A stretch of 64,000 nt of DNA, taken from positions 372,001 to 436,000 of the forward strand of contig JAJTCM010000002.1 in assembly GCA_021325675.1 (NCBI GenBank). Reading direction: 5' to 3'. Each line of letters begins with the position of its first letter. Within the stretch, counting starts at the first letter, position 1. Under the pieces are notes generated by a model that made no database searches, was not told the origin of the DNA, and saw only the letters and a list, made by a program, of their open reading frames with translations. Of this stretch, positions 44,013 to 53,368 are shown piece by piece. The position numbers were made by a program, and so were the translations under genes. Origin of the DNA: Crocinitomicaceae bacterium (GTDB taxonomy: Bacteria; Bacteroidota; Bacteroidia; Flavobacteriales_D; Crocinitomicaceae).

Positions 44013-44750
44013 ATGAAAGACAATTTTTCTACACATTCTGCCGATTATGCGCGTTACAGGCCTACTTATCCGGACGCTTTTTACACCTGGCTTGGAGCCG
44101 TGCTGACTGAACGCGGACGCGCCTGGGATTGCGGTACCGGGAACGGACAGGTGGCCGGGAAACTTGCGGAGCTTTTCCGGGAAGTATGTGCCACTGACCT
44201 GAGCCAGAAACAGCTTGATGAAGCCGTGCAGCGGGAAAATATTCAGTATTCCTGTCAAACCGCCGAGCAAACCAATTTTCCCGTAAACTTTTTTGATCTC
44301 GTTGTGGTGGCCCAGGCGATCCATTGGTTTGATTTTGACCGGTTTTATGCTGAAGTGCGCCGTACAGCCAAAAAAGACGCTTTGCTTATCGTGCTCGGTT
44401 ACGGTCTCCTCAGGATCAGCCCGGAAGTGGATGCCGTTGTGCGCCGTTTTCACGATAAATCCCTCGCTCCCTACTGGGATCCCGAGCGCCGTTACATCGA
44501 CGAAAATTACCAGACAATTCCCTTTCCTTTTGAGGAAATTCCGGCGCCTGCCTTCACCCATGAACTGGACTGGACGGTGGAGCAGCTTATCGCCTACATC
44601 CAAACCTGGTCGGCGGTGAAACATTATGCCGAAAAACAGGGTTCCGATCCTGTGGAGCTGATCAGGGATGAATTGAAGCAAGCCTGGGGAGAGGACGATC
44701 ATAAAAAGGTGAGCTTTCCAATATTATTGCGGGTGGGGAAGGTTGATTAA
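44013..44750 (+). CDS. Class I SAM-dependent methyltransferase
   Basis: The 245-residue protein has motif I WDCGTGNGQVAGKLAE (about 32-47), the acidic strand EVCATDLSQKQLDEA, FDLVVVAQAIHWFDFDRFY (motif II region) and KDALLIVLGYG. The opening HSADYARYRPTYP is typical of a group of methyltransferases of about 250 residues whose substrates are unknown. It is divergent from the Rieske operon and convergent with rarA, and has its own promoter box 8 bp upstream. Confidence 0.9.
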   Translation: MKDNFSTHSADYARYRPTYPDAFYTWLGAVLTERGRAWDCGTGNGQVAGKLAELFREVCATDLSQKQLDEAVQRENIQYSCQTAEQTNFPVNFFDLVVVAQAIHWFDFDRFYAEVRRTAKKDALLIVLGYGLLRISPEVDAVVRRFHDKSLAPYWDPERRYIDENYQTIPFPFEEIPAPAFTHELDWTVEQLIAYIQTWSAVKHYAEKQGSDPVELIRDELKQAWGEDDHKKVSFPILLRVGKVD

Positions 44751-44806
44751 ATAGTGTCTGCCCGTTTAATAAATTCTTACGCTGCTTCCGCCGGAGCTTA
44801 CTCGTT

Positions 44807-46084
44807 TCAAATCTTATACTTTCCGCCCCAGAGCCGGGTGATCAGCTCGCCGATTTCCTGTTCTTTTTTGCTGCTTCCCGGGTGGAAAAAATTGGAGCCT
44901 GAAATGGCTTCGGGTAAAAACTCGATGTTGACAAAATTGCCTGCGTGCTGGTGGGCGTATTCGTAGTTGTCGCCATAGCCGAGGTCTTTCATCAGTTTTG
45001 TCGGGGCGTTGCGGAGGTGAAGTGGCACGGGCAGATCGCCGGTTTGGCGCACCAATGCCGTGGCTTCGTCAATCGCAAGGTAAGAAGCGTTGCCCTTGGG
45101 TGAAGTAGCGAGGTAAACGGCACACTGGGAAAGGATGATGCGGCCTTCGGGCCAGCCTATTTTTTCGATTGCCTGGAAAGTATTGTTCGCCAGGATCATC
45201 GCTGTTGGGTTTGCCATCCCGATGTCCTCACTGGCGAGGATCAGCATGCGGCGGGCAATGAACTTAGGGTCTTCGCCACCTTCGATCAGGCGTGCCAGCC
45301 AGTAAACAGCTCCGTTCGGATCACTCCCGCGCATCGATTTGATGAAGGCTGAGATAATGTCGTAATGCATTTCTCCATCCTTGTCATACATCGCCAGGCT
45401 TTTCTGCGCAGATTGCTGCACGAGCTCGTCCGTGAGCACCAATTCCTTGTCAGCGCTATGCATGTTGACAATGATCTCAAAGAGGTTAAGCAGCTTACGC
45501 GCATCACCGCCCGAAAGGGCCACGAGCCGGTTTGTTTCCTTGAGTTTTATTTTGCGCTTTTTGAGCTCGACATCTTCTTTAATGGCGCGCTTCAGCAGGG
45601 CTTCGAGGTCGCTTTTATTATGGGATTCGAGCACAAAGACCTGGCAGCGGGAAAGGAGGGCGGAGATCACTTCAAAAGAAGGGTTTTCCGTCGTTGCGCC
45701 GATGAGCGTTACAATTCCCTTTTCAACGGCACCGAGCAAAGAATCCTGCTGGGCTTTCGAGAAGCGGTGGATCTCATCAATAAACAGAATAGTTCGTTTG
45801 GTGTTGAACATGCCCTGGTTCTGTACCGACTGGATCACGTCGCGCACATCTTTCACGCCTGAGGAAATCGCCGAGAGAATGTGAATGTTGACATCCATTT
45901 CTTTCGCCATGAGGTTTGCCAGGGTGGTTTTCCCTACCCCGGGCGGCCCCCAAAGGATCATGGAGGGGATCATGCCGTTTTCGATAGCCCTCCGCAAAGG
46001 TTTTCCGGCACCCAAAATGTGTTCCTGGCCAATATAATCGGCTAGTTTGACGGGACGGAGACGCTCTGCTAAAGGTTCGAACAT
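44807..46084 (-). CDS. rarA: Replication-associated recombination protein A
   Basis: RarA (MgsA) is a AAA+ ATPase related to clamp loaders that acts at stalled replication forks. The 425-residue protein has RPVKLADYIGQEHILGAGKP, Walker A GPPGVGKT (46-53), Walker B LFIDEIHRF (Asp103, Glu104), GATTENPSFEVISALLSRC and the C-terminal tetramerisation domain (RGSDPNGAVYWLARLIEGG, ASEDIGMANP). Length and motifs are complete. It is followed by convergent DNA from the methyltransferase gene and preceded by a repeat-containing gap. Confidence 0.96.
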   Translation of the reverse strand: MFEPLAERLRPVKLADYIGQEHILGAGKPLRRAIENGMIPSMILWGPPGVGKTTLANLMAKEMDVNIHILSAISSGVKDVRDVIQSVQNQGMFNTKRTILFIDEIHRFSKAQQDSLLGAVEKGIVTLIGATTENPSFEVISALLSRCQVFVLESHNKSDLEALLKRAIKEDVELKKRKIKLKETNRLVALSGGDARKLLNLFEIIVNMHSADKELVLTDELVQQSAQKSLAMYDKDGEMHYDIISAFIKSMRGSDPNGAVYWLARLIEGGEDPKFIARRMLILASEDIGMANPTAMILANNTFQAIEKIGWPEGRIILSQCAVYLATSPKGNASYLAIDEATALVRQTGDLPVPLHLRNAPTKLMKDLGYGDNYEYAHQHAGNFVNIEFLPEAISGSNFFHPGSSKKEQEIGELITRLWGGKYKI

Positions 46085-46159
46085 GAAATTTTTCTATAAA
46101 ATTACGGAATCCGGTCGATACTTTCGGCGATCAGGTGAAAAAATGCTTATTCAGCGGCC

Positions 46160-46235
46160 TGAACCATATAAGGCATATCAGTTTTTGAAAGGATATTAGA
46201 GGGCACATAAGCCCGGAGTTCTTATATGTCCTGAG
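46160..46235. repeat. Possible CATATAAG-type intergenic repeat
   Basis: GAACCATATAAGGCATAT and GTTCTTATATGTCC form a loose inverted pair in the gap between rnc and rarA. Only one copy is seen in the window. Confidence 0.3.
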
Positions 46236-46245
46236 AAAACAGGTG

Positions 46246-46971
46246 CTAATCAATCTCCCCAACGAGGATGAGCGTTTCTTTCGAAGCGGCTTGCTCAGCG
46301 CCCTTCTTGGAATTGCCCATGCCGCGGCCGTAGGATTTTTCGTTGATGTAAACCTCAATTTCATACTGCCAGTTGCCCTGGATATTTTCTTCCTTGAGGA
46401 CAACGAACTCCAGCTGCAGGCGTGATTTCTGGCACCAGATGAAGAGACGTGACTTGAAATCGATTTCTTCTTCGAGGATTTTGTTCAGGTCGGCGTATTT
46501 ACGGAAAATGTGGTGATTGATCGTTTTTTTCACCGCGTCAAACCCACCGTCGAGGTAGATGGCACCGATCAGGGCTTCAAAAGCGTTGCCTTCGAGTGTT
46601 GAAATGTTGATGGTGCGCCCTTTATGGTAGCGGATCATGGATTTCAAATCGAGGGCTTCGGCAATTTCGGAAAGCGTTTTGCGGCTTACGACCTTGGATT
46701 TAATTTTGGTAAGATAGCCTTCGTCTTCGTTCGGGAAACGCAGGTAAAGCAATTCGGCAATCACTGCATCCAGGATGGCGTCACCGAGATATTCGAGCCG
46801 TTCATTGGAATAAGAGATATCGTCCTGGTTTGACAGGGAACGGTGCGTGAGCGCTTCTAAGAAATAGGATAAATTCTGCGGGCGGTAAGCAAACTTTTTA
46901 AGGACAAAGGAAATCAGTTCGAGTTCATCTTTCGAACGAGGCTCTTCTTTCTTAAAAAATCGTTTAAACAA
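46246..46971 (-). CDS. rnc: Ribonuclease III
   Basis: RNase III cleaves double-stranded RNA in rRNA processing and mRNA turnover. The 241-residue protein has the signature NERLEYLGDAILDAVIAELL (57-76) with the metal-binding Glu/Asp, a second acidic site in GNAFEALIGAIYLDGGF, and a C-terminal dsRNA-binding domain (FKSRLFIWCQKSRLQLEFVV to KKGAEQAASKETL). It lies 3 bp after fabF in the conserved acpP-fabF-rnc operon. Confidence 0.97.
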   Translation of the reverse strand: MFKRFFKKEEPRSKDELELISFVLKKFAYRPQNLSYFLEALTHRSLSNQDDISYSNERLEYLGDAILDAVIAELLYLRFPNEDEGYLTKIKSKVVSRKTLSEIAEALDLKSMIRYHKGRTINISTLEGNAFEALIGAIYLDGGFDAVKKTINHHIFRKYADLNKILEEEIDFKSRLFIWCQKSRLQLEFVVLKEENIQGNWQYEIEVYINEKSYGRGMGNSKKGAEQAASKETLILVGEID

Positions 46972-46974
46972 ATG

Positions 46975-48228
46975 CTAGGATTTGAATTTTTTCACAATTA
47001 CCGAGGTGTTGTGCCCACCGAATCCAAAGGTATTGGAAAGGGCTACATTCACGGTCCGCTTCTGGGCTTTGTTAAAGGTAAAATTAAGCTTGTTGTCCAG
47101 CTCGGGATCATCCGTAAAATGGTTGATCGTCGGAGGAACGATATCGTTCTTCACAGACAGGATACAGGCAATTGCTTCAATCGCACCGGCTGCGCCCAGC
47201 AAATGGCCGGTCATAGACTTGGTGGAGCTGATATTCAGCTTGTAAGCGTGATCACCGAAAACCTGCAGAATAGCTTTTGTTTCTGCAATATCGCCCAGCG
47301 GTGTCGATGTTCCGTGAACGTTCACGTAGTCGATCTCGTTTGGCTCCATTTCAGCGTCTTCCAGCGCGGCGATCATCACATTGCGTGCCCCGATCCCTTC
47401 CGGGTGAGGTGCGGTCATGTGGTAAGCATCCCCTGACATTCCTCCGCCGGCGATCTCCGCATAAATCTTCGCACCACGTTTAACAGCGTGCTCGTATTCT
47501 TCGAGGATCAGCGCACCGGAACCTTCACCGAGCACAAAACCGTCACGGTCAACGTCGAAAGGCCGGGAAGCCGTTTCAGGTGAGTCATTGCGTGTGGAAA
47601 GCGCTTTCAGGGCGTTGAAGCCCCCTACTCCCATTTCGTTGACACAGGCTTCGGATCCACCGGTAACGATTGCGTCAGCCTTGCCCAAACGGATCAGGTT
47701 GAAGGAATCGATAATCGCATTGGTGGAGGAAGCGCAGGCAGAAACAGTTACGTAGTTTGGTCCGCGCAGCCCGAATTTAATGGAGATATGCCCTGCGGCG
47801 ATATCAGCGATCATTTTCGGGATAAAGAACGGGTTGAAACGCGGGGTTCCGTCACCCGCAAAGAAATTCTGGGACTCGTCCTGGAAGGTTTTTAACCCGC
47901 CAATTCCCGATCCCCAGATAACACCGATCCTGTCTAAATTAGGATTGGCGTCCATCAGGCCCGAATCTGCCATGGCTTCAGAAGAAGAAACCATAGCATA
48001 TTGGGCAAATTGATCTAATTTACGTGCTTCTTTTTTGTCAATAAAATCTTCAACATTGAAGTTCTTGACCTCGCAGGCAAATTGTGTTTTAAACAAAGAG
48101 GCGTCAAATTGCTTGATAGGTGCTGCACCGCTTTTCCCGTTGATCAAACTTTCCCAGAATTCAGGGAGAGTATTTCCGATAGGCGTCAGTGCACCCAAAC
48201 CTGTTACAACAACACGCTTTAACTCCAT
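46975..48228 (-). CDS. fabF: Beta-ketoacyl-ACP synthase II
   Basis: FabF condenses malonyl-ACP with acyl-ACP in fatty-acid elongation. The 417-residue protein carries the full Cys-His-His triad: Cys165 in TVSACASSTN, His305 in NVHGTSTPLGD and His342 in KSMTGHLLGAAGA. Length is normal for the family. It follows acpP by 36 bp and precedes rnc by 3 bp. Confidence 0.97.
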   Translation of the reverse strand: MELKRVVVTGLGALTPIGNTLPEFWESLINGKSGAAPIKQFDASLFKTQFACEVKNFNVEDFIDKKEARKLDQFAQYAMVSSSEAMADSGLMDANPNLDRIGVIWGSGIGGLKTFQDESQNFFAGDGTPRFNPFFIPKMIADIAAGHISIKFGLRGPNYVTVSACASSTNAIIDSFNLIRLGKADAIVTGGSEACVNEMGVGGFNALKALSTRNDSPETASRPFDVDRDGFVLGEGSGALILEEYEHAVKRGAKIYAEIAGGGMSGDAYHMTAPHPEGIGARNVMIAALEDAEMEPNEIDYVNVHGTSTPLGDIAETKAILQVFGDHAYKLNISSTKSMTGHLLGAAGAIEAIACILSVKNDIVPPTINHFTDDPELDNKLNFTFNKAQKRTVNVALSNTFGFGGHNTSVIVKKFKS

Positions 48229-48264
48229 AAAGAAACCTTTGTTTGAATAATAAGTTTGTAACTC

Positions 48265-48501
48265 TTAGTTCGCGTTTTTCTCGATATAAGATACAGCGTC
48301 ACCAACAGTTTGAATTGTTTCAGCTTGATCGTCCGGAATTGCAATATTGAATTCTTTTTCGAATTCCATAATCAATTCTACTGTATCCAAAGAGTCAGCT
48401 CCCAGATCATTTGTGAAGCTTGCTTCGTTAGTTACTTCACTCTCTTCAACTCCCAATTTATCAACGATAATTGCGATAACTTTTGATTTGATATCAGACA
48501 T
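48265..48501 (-). CDS. acpP: Acyl carrier protein
   Basis: The 78-residue acidic protein has the 4'-phosphopantetheine attachment site [10 protein letters not shown] (Ser37) and the usual helices ([33 protein letters not shown]). It is the first gene of the acpP-fabF-rnc operon and has a promoter at 48535-48565. Confidence 0.98.
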   Translation of the reverse strand: MSDIKSKVIAIIVDKLGVEESEVTNEASFTNDLGADSLDTVELIMEFEKEFNIAIPDDQAETIQTVGDAVSYIEKNAN

Positions 48502-48534
48502 TTTTTAATTTTTTTAAATTAGTAATTCAGCCTG

Positions 48535-48565
48535 CAAAGAAAAAACATTCGTTTGAAAAAACAAA
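48535..48565 (-). promoter_or_regulatory. Promoter of the acpP-fabF-rnc operon
   Basis: On the minus strand TTTG (48562-48565) is followed after 19 bp by TTTCTTTG (48535-48542), one mismatch from TAnnTTTG. The leader to the acpP ATG is about 30 bases and AT-rich. Confidence 0.5.
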
Positions 48566-48758
48566 ATATTTTACGAATTATATTCCCCTTGCCTTATGCG
48601 GTCATAGCGCCGGATTTCCCGGGAGTACTGCTTTCAGGGCTTTGGCGTCCCTGAGAGCGCTGAAAATTTAACCTTTGCAGCCATTTTTTTCCTGCTGATT
48701 TTGCCGGGATTCCTGTGAATTTCCATCATTTTCGGCCCTGAAATTGAATTTAGTTGCT

Positions 48759-48766
48759 TAATTTTG
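48759..48766 (+). promoter_or_regulatory. -7 box directly before purN
   Basis: TAATTTTG matches TAnnTTTG and ends four bases before the ATG at 48771, predicting a leaderless mRNA. Confidence 0.5.
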
Positions 48767-48770
48767 CCCC

Positions 48771-49346
48771 ATGGTCCGTCAAAAAATTGCCGTTTTTGCC
48801 TCCGGCACAGGGTCAAATGCCCTGAATATCATTTCTTATTTTGAAAACCACCCCCAGATCGAAGTTGCTTTTGTACTGAGCAACAAAGCCGACGCGCCCG
48901 TTGTGGACGCCGCGCGTAAACTGGGCATAGAAACGGTGATCGTACCGAATGAGCGGATCGAGACTCCCGGCGTATTAATTGACATTTGTAAGGAAAGAAA
49001 GGTTAACGGCATCATCCTGGCCGGCTTCCTGCGCAAGATCCCGATGGATTTCGTAGAACATTATGAAAATCGTATCCTGAACATCCACCCTTCCCTCCTG
49101 CCGAAATATGGCGGAGCAGGCATGTACGGGAAGCTCGTGCACGAGGCTGTGAGGGCCGCCGGAGAAGTAGAAACAGGCATTACGATCCACTACGTTAATT
49201 CCGAATACGATAAGGGTGAAATCATAGCGCAGTTCAGCTGCCCGCTCGAAGCCGGAGAACCGCTGGAAAGCATCCTGGAAAAAATCCACCGCCTGGAAAT
49301 GGAGCATTTCCCAAGGGTCATCGAAGAGCTGTTTACACGCTCCTGA
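48771..49346 (+). CDS. purN: Phosphoribosylglycinamide formyltransferase
   Basis: PurN transfers a formyl group from 10-formyl-tetrahydrofolate to GAR in purine synthesis. The 191-residue protein has the nucleotide-binding FASGTGSNA (9-17) and the catalytic Asn104 and His106 in LNIHPSLLP and Asp147 in YDKGEIIAQ. All catalytic residues are present and the length is normal. It is divergent from the acpP operon and is transcribed alone. Confidence 0.96.
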   Translation: MVRQKIAVFASGTGSNALNIISYFENHPQIEVAFVLSNKADAPVVDAARKLGIETVIVPNERIETPGVLIDICKERKVNGIILAGFLRKIPMDFVEHYENRILNIHPSLLPKYGGAGMYGKLVHEAVRAAGEVETGITIHYVNSEYDKGEIIAQFSCPLEAGEPLESILEKIHRLEMEHFPRVIEELFTRS

Positions 49347-49486
49347 TATTTTTATCCTGGCAATAAAACTGCGGATAATAAAACTTATTTTGTCAATTAC
49401 CTCCCAAAAGTGACCAGTTATCTAAAAAACCCTGGGATTGCAGGCCTGTGTTTTACTTTTACGCCAACTACAAACTTATAATAATC

Positions 49487-51028
49487 ATGAAGCATAACTA
49501 TTCATTTATCCTGCTGGCTTTTTGCCTTTTCTTTTCAGTTAATTTATTTGCACAATGGACACAGGCAACCGTTACGGGGAATACAGGTGACGATATCCAG
49601 TGCGTAGCATTCAGTGACGATAATACCGCTTTTGCGACAGGCTGGGCAGGTGTCGTTTACAAATCCACTGATGGTGGTGCAACCTGGAACATCCAAACCA
49701 CGACTATTCCTTCCGTAGACATGTATTCAGTAGCTTTTGCTGATGCCAGCACCGGTTTCATTACAGGTGACCAGGGAAGGATCTACAAAACAACTGACGG
49801 AGGCTCCACATGGACCCAAAAAACGAGCGGAACAACACAAAGCTTATATAGCATCGCGATTTTGAGTAATGGCACAACCATTTTTGTTGCAGGTAGCAAC
49901 GGGGTCATTTTAAAAAGTACGGACACCGGTGAAAGCTGGGCCACACAAACTTCCCCGACTGCTGAAATCAACCGCAAGATCAAATTCGCGGATGATAACG
50001 AAAACATTGCTTACCTTGTAGGAGACAATGCGGGCGGTGCAACTTCAGTTTACAAGTCCACTGATGGCGGGGCATCCTGGGCACCACACACTGTTCCGGC
50101 AGCATCTGACGGAGACCCTGTAAATTTATTCGGCCTTTCAGTTGTAGATGCCGGCAATGCATTTGTTTGCGGGGGATCAAAAAGAATCTCTAAAACAGGA
50201 GATGGGGCAACATGGTCTAACATTAACAGCAACCTGGCGAACTTCTATAGGGACTGCCATTTTGTTTCCGCAACCAGTGGTTATGTAGTCGGGGCAAACG
50301 GAAAAATTATCTCTACAAGCAACGGTTCAACTTTCACTTCCGAAACGACGGGGGTTACTTCCATCCTGAACACGATTGCAGAAAACTCAACGGGTACATT
50401 ACTTGTTGCGGGTGCAGGAGGCACAATCCTCAGAAAAGCTGCAGCTGTAAACCAGGCGCCGGTTGCTAACGACGATAACGGCGGAACAATCCAGGAAAAT
50501 GGCATTGACGGTACAGTCAACGTTCTGACAAATGATTCAGACCCAGACGGAAACCCGGGCGCTTCTTCCGGCCACACTGTTGACCTGAACATCCTGACAC
50601 CTGGGGTCCAAACTTCAGTTACAAGCCCGGTTGACCAGAGTGTATGGACTTACAATACAACGACAAGTGTTGTCACCTGCAACCCTGCTGCCGATTTCGA
50701 CGGTGTAACAGCAATGGTTTACACTTTGTGTGACTCTGACGGCCTGTGCGATAATGCAACTATCACATTTACGGTCCAGAACACAACAGGGATCAAGGAG
50801 AATGTACTTTTAACTCAGGTTTATCCCAACCCGGTTAAAGATGTGCTGACAATCAAAACCGAGCAGCCGGTTAAATCTATCCGCGTTATGAGCCTGAACG
50901 GTAAAGAGCTTGCCTCTTACAAAGGCGCATCAGAAGTGAATGTAGAAAAGATCAGCAAAGGATCTTACCTGCTGGAAGTTGTATTTGAAAACGGTACAAG
51001 CGCTCAAAGCAAGTTCATCAAAGACTAA
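49487..51028 (+). CDS. T9SS-exported Asp-box/Ycf48-like protein with cadherin-like domain
   Basis: The start at 49487 gives the signal peptide MKHNYSFILLAFCLFFSVNL...FAQ; the frame open from a GTG at 49448 is too long for it. The next 310 or so residues are a beta-propeller-like region with Asp-box repeats (KSTDGGATWNIQ, KTTDGGSTWTQK, KSTDTGESWATQ, KSTDGGASWAPH). A cadherin/VCBS-like unit follows (VLTNDSDPDG). The last 80 residues are a type A T9SS sorting domain (TQVYPNPVKDVLTIKTEQ ... GSYLLEVVFENG), so the protein is sent to the cell surface or medium. A bidirectional terminator follows. Confidence 0.9.
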   Translation: MKHNYSFILLAFCLFFSVNLFAQWTQATVTGNTGDDIQCVAFSDDNTAFATGWAGVVYKSTDGGATWNIQTTTIPSVDMYSVAFADASTGFITGDQGRIYKTTDGGSTWTQKTSGTTQSLYSIAILSNGTTIFVAGSNGVILKSTDTGESWATQTSPTAEINRKIKFADDNENIAYLVGDNAGGATSVYKSTDGGASWAPHTVPAASDGDPVNLFGLSVVDAGNAFVCGGSKRISKTGDGATWSNINSNLANFYRDCHFVSATSGYVVGANGKIISTSNGSTFTSETTGVTSILNTIAENSTGTLLVAGAGGTILRKAAAVNQAPVANDDNGGTIQENGIDGTVNVLTNDSDPDGNPGASSGHTVDLNILTPGVQTSVTSPVDQSVWTYNTTTSVVTCNPAADFDGVTAMVYTLCDSDGLCDNATITFTVQNTTGIKENVLLTQVYPNPVKDVLTIKTEQPVKSIRVMSLNGKELASYKGASEVNVEKISKGSYLLEVVFENGTSAQSKFIKD

Positions 51029-51044
51029 GAACAAAACTCTATAT

Positions 51045-51081
51045 AAAAATCCCATCAATTTGTTTTGGTGGGATTTTTCGT
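51045..51081. terminator. Bidirectional terminator
   Basis: AAAAATCCCATCAA (51045-51058) pairs with TTGGTGGGATTTTT (51065-51078) with one G-T pair. It has an A run on the left and a T run on the right, so it can end transcripts of both convergent genes. Confidence 0.8.
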
Positions 51082-51087
51082 TTGGGA

Positions 51088-52722
51088 TTAGCGGAACAAA
51101 CTTTGTCCCAGCCCCAACATTTGGTTAGAAACCGCCTGTCTCATAGAATGTCTCCATTCATAAATAGCATTACTGTTCAGTAATTCAAGCCGCGGCTTAT
51201 CATCCGTAAGCACTTCAATTCCTGTTAAATCCGGCACAAAATTACTAATGTTTTTTTGCTCAATATCCTGCATGTTTTTCGCACGGCGGCAGCATTCATT
51301 CAAATCAGCCAGTTTGACCTTACTGTAATCCGGGTTCCCGTGGGAAAGTACGAAAACAATATCACCGAAGCGGTGCTGCTCCTTGCTTTTGAAATTAACG
51401 GTAAAGCCTGCTTCCCGGAAAGTTTTATATAATGTCCTGAAGGCCAGGTCACCTTCCCCCTCCACAATACCCTGGTAATTCACGATCACAAGAGCGTCCT
51501 TGTTAAGCCTTTTTTTCATTTCCGTCAGAGCCTCCCGGGTAAAAACATAATTCGGCTGGGTTTCACCCGTGAGCAGGTCGTATACTACAAGATCGTATTT
51601 TTTCCTGCATTTCCGGAGATAAGTACGCGCATCGTCATTAAAGAATTTCAGCTTATTGGAGCTGAGATAAAAATATTCGTTCGCTACAGTGATAATACGT
51701 TTGTCAAGCTCTACGACATCAATATCTGGGAATTTGGAGTTCAGCTCTTTCACTACCGATCCGCCGCCTAGCCCCAACACCAGGGTTTGGCTTTCAGCAG
51801 GTTTTATGCGGGCAAAAAAATTGATCAGGTGCGGATAATTCCAGAAAGTGTATGCTTCCGGGATATTCATGATCTTAGACTGATGGATCCCGTTGATTGC
51901 CAGGGAACGCAAGGAGAACTTAGCATCCAGGCGTGTATCGATTACCTTGATCTGGCCCATGACGCCCTCGCTTTCGTAAACAACCGTCATCCCGCCTTCA
52001 TTTTTCTGGTTGATCCGGTTGTACGAAATCAGGTTTATAAAAATAAGAAAGCCAAGCAATATCCCACCCGTTTTGGTAATCTTCCCGTAAAGGCTGTAAA
52101 GTGCACCGTAAAGCAGCAGTGAAACCAGGATATAATTAATGGTAATCCCAAAAGCATCGAGCAGGAAATACCCGAGGAGTAAAGCTCCCAGAATTCCACC
52201 GGCTGTAGAAACAAAATAAACGCGTCCTGAGCTGTACACGACGTCTTCCTGCTTGTCATTGAAAAGACGCACCAGCAACGGTGAAATACAGCCAAAAAGG
52301 AACAGCTGAGGCCCTAGCAAGAAAATCGCGGTAATGATCAGCGCGGTGAAAAACTCCATTCCGGCAACAATTCCGAACAAAGCGTTGGAAAAAATCAGTG
52401 TGAGACAAACCGCTATAGAAGAAAATGCCAATACGCGTGATAAGTTCCGCAATCGGTTTTCGTTCGCCAGCTTACCCCCGTAAAAATAGCCAAGTGCCAG
52501 AAAGAGCAGCGTTAATGATAAAACGACGGTCCACACTTTCATGGAAGATCCAAAATAAGCATTGAGAATTTTGGCGCTCAGAATTTCCACAAAGATCAGT
52601 GAAAAGCCTTCAATGAGAGCAATCAGCAAGATAGTCCGGGTGTCGGGAGCAAGCAGATCGGGCGCTTTTACAGCTTCCGGTTTTTGTTTGATCCTATTTT
52701 TATTTTCCGTTTTCTTATTCAT
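51088..52722 (-). CDS. Membrane protein with spermidine-synthase-like domain (protein B)
   Basis: The 544-residue protein has a hydrophilic start, then 6 or so membrane helices with FVEILSAKILNAYFGSSMKV, LTLLFLALGYFYGGKLA and SSGRVYFVSTAGGILGALLL, and a cytoplasmic aminopropyltransferase-like domain: SQTLVLGLGGGSVVKEL, DIDVVELDKRIITVA, NDDARTYLRK and LVVYDLLTGETQPNYVF. The last motif keeps the first aspartate of the spermidine synthase DSSDP-type motif but not the second. The helices correspond to half of an MFS/spermidine-synthase fusion. The gene overlaps protein A's gene by 8 bp. Polyamine chemistry is possible but not shown; it could be a methyltransferase. Confidence 0.8.
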   Translation of the reverse strand: MNKKTENKNRIKQKPEAVKAPDLLAPDTRTILLIALIEGFSLIFVEILSAKILNAYFGSSMKVWTVVLSLTLLFLALGYFYGGKLANENRLRNLSRVLAFSSIAVCLTLIFSNALFGIVAGMEFFTALIITAIFLLGPQLFLFGCISPLLVRLFNDKQEDVVYSSGRVYFVSTAGGILGALLLGYFLLDAFGITINYILVSLLLYGALYSLYGKITKTGGILLGFLIFINLISYNRINQKNEGGMTVVYESEGVMGQIKVIDTRLDAKFSLRSLAINGIHQSKIMNIPEAYTFWNYPHLINFFARIKPAESQTLVLGLGGGSVVKELNSKFPDIDVVELDKRIITVANEYFYLSSNKLKFFNDDARTYLRKCRKKYDLVVYDLLTGETQPNYVFTREALTEMKKRLNKDALVIVNYQGIVEGEGDLAFRTLYKTFREAGFTVNFKSKEQHRFGDIVFVLSHGNPDYSKVKLADLNECCRRAKNMQDIEQKNISNFVPDLTGIEVLTDDKPRLELLNSNAIYEWRHSMRQAVSNQMLGLGQSLFR

Positions 52723-53308
52723 TCGGCCTGGATGAATTGTTATACAGTAATACCAGCAGGAATCCCAGTAATAAAAGAATTGCTATCAGCATAAAGCTGA
52801 ATTTGATTCCCAGGTAAGGTAGCGTATATAAACCAAAGATGATGCAGGCAAGTATCCCCCCGATTGTTGATATGGAAAAAATCGTACCGGCGCTTTTTCC
52901 CGAGCTTTCGGAATTCTCATTTATGAGACCAATCAGGCTTGGAGAAACCGAACCAAGAAAAAGAAGGTTGGGTACCAGTAAAACAAAGGAACACAAGAAA
53001 ATCACCATCTTGATTCCCGATCCTTCCAGCATCCCGAAAAGGCCTTGGAAGATTTGTGGGCTGAAAAAGCTCAACATAAGGCTTCCGGCAAGCGGCAGGG
53101 CCACTCTGTATTGCTTAAAACGGGCAAATTTTGGACTTAGATAGTATCCAAGCGCCAAACCCAACATTGTAAAAGCAATAATTGATGACCAAAGGGTAAT
53201 GGAATATCCTACCCTGGGCTCAAACATTTTCGCCATGGAGACTTCAATTGCCATAATAGCAGCGCCGCTAAGCAATGAAACAGCCAGGCATAGCTTATTT
53301 ATCTTCAT
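52715..53308 (-). CDS. Membrane-only homologue of the MFS/spermidine-synthase family (protein A)
   Basis: The 197-residue protein is almost entirely membrane helices. Shared positions with protein B are IEVSMAKMFEPRVGYSITLW (cf. VEILSAKILNAYFGSSMKVW), TMLGLALGYYLSP, LLFLGSVSPSLI and SSGKSAGTIFSISTIGGILA. It lacks the synthase domain. With its 8 bp overlap with protein B, the two probably form one 12-helix unit that other bacteria encode as a single MFS/spermidine-synthase protein. The function is unknown. Confidence 0.78.
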   Translation of the reverse strand: MKINKLCLAVSLLSGAAIMAIEVSMAKMFEPRVGYSITLWSSIIAFTMLGLALGYYLSPKFARFKQYRVALPLAGSLMLSFFSPQIFQGLFGMLEGSGIKMVIFLCSFVLLVPNLLFLGSVSPSLIGLINENSESSGKSAGTIFSISTIGGILACIIFGLYTLPYLGIKFSFMLIAILLLLGFLLVLLYNNSSRPNE

Positions 53309-53327
53309 ATCGGAAAAATCCAGATAA

Positions 53328-53362
53328 AAAGAAAGCCAGGTGCTTGCCTGACTTTCTTTTTT
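53328..53362 (-). terminator. Terminator of the choice-of-anchor gene
   Basis: AAAGAAAGCCAGG, loop TGCTTG, CCTGACTTTCTTT gives a 13-position stem with one wobble. It is flanked by T runs on both strands and lies just after the stop of the minus-strand gene at 53369. Confidence 0.8.
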
Positions 53363-53368
53363 TAATTA

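Noticed and set aside
43863-44702. 279-codon minus-strand frame opposite the methyltransferase gene
   Set aside because: The plus-strand frame has clear methyltransferase motifs, and the antisense frame resembles nothing.
46131-46403. Minus-strand open frame of 90 codons overlapping rnc
   Set aside because: It is rich in Arg/Ser/Lys, lies in another frame of rnc and has no promoter or homology. It is a shadow.
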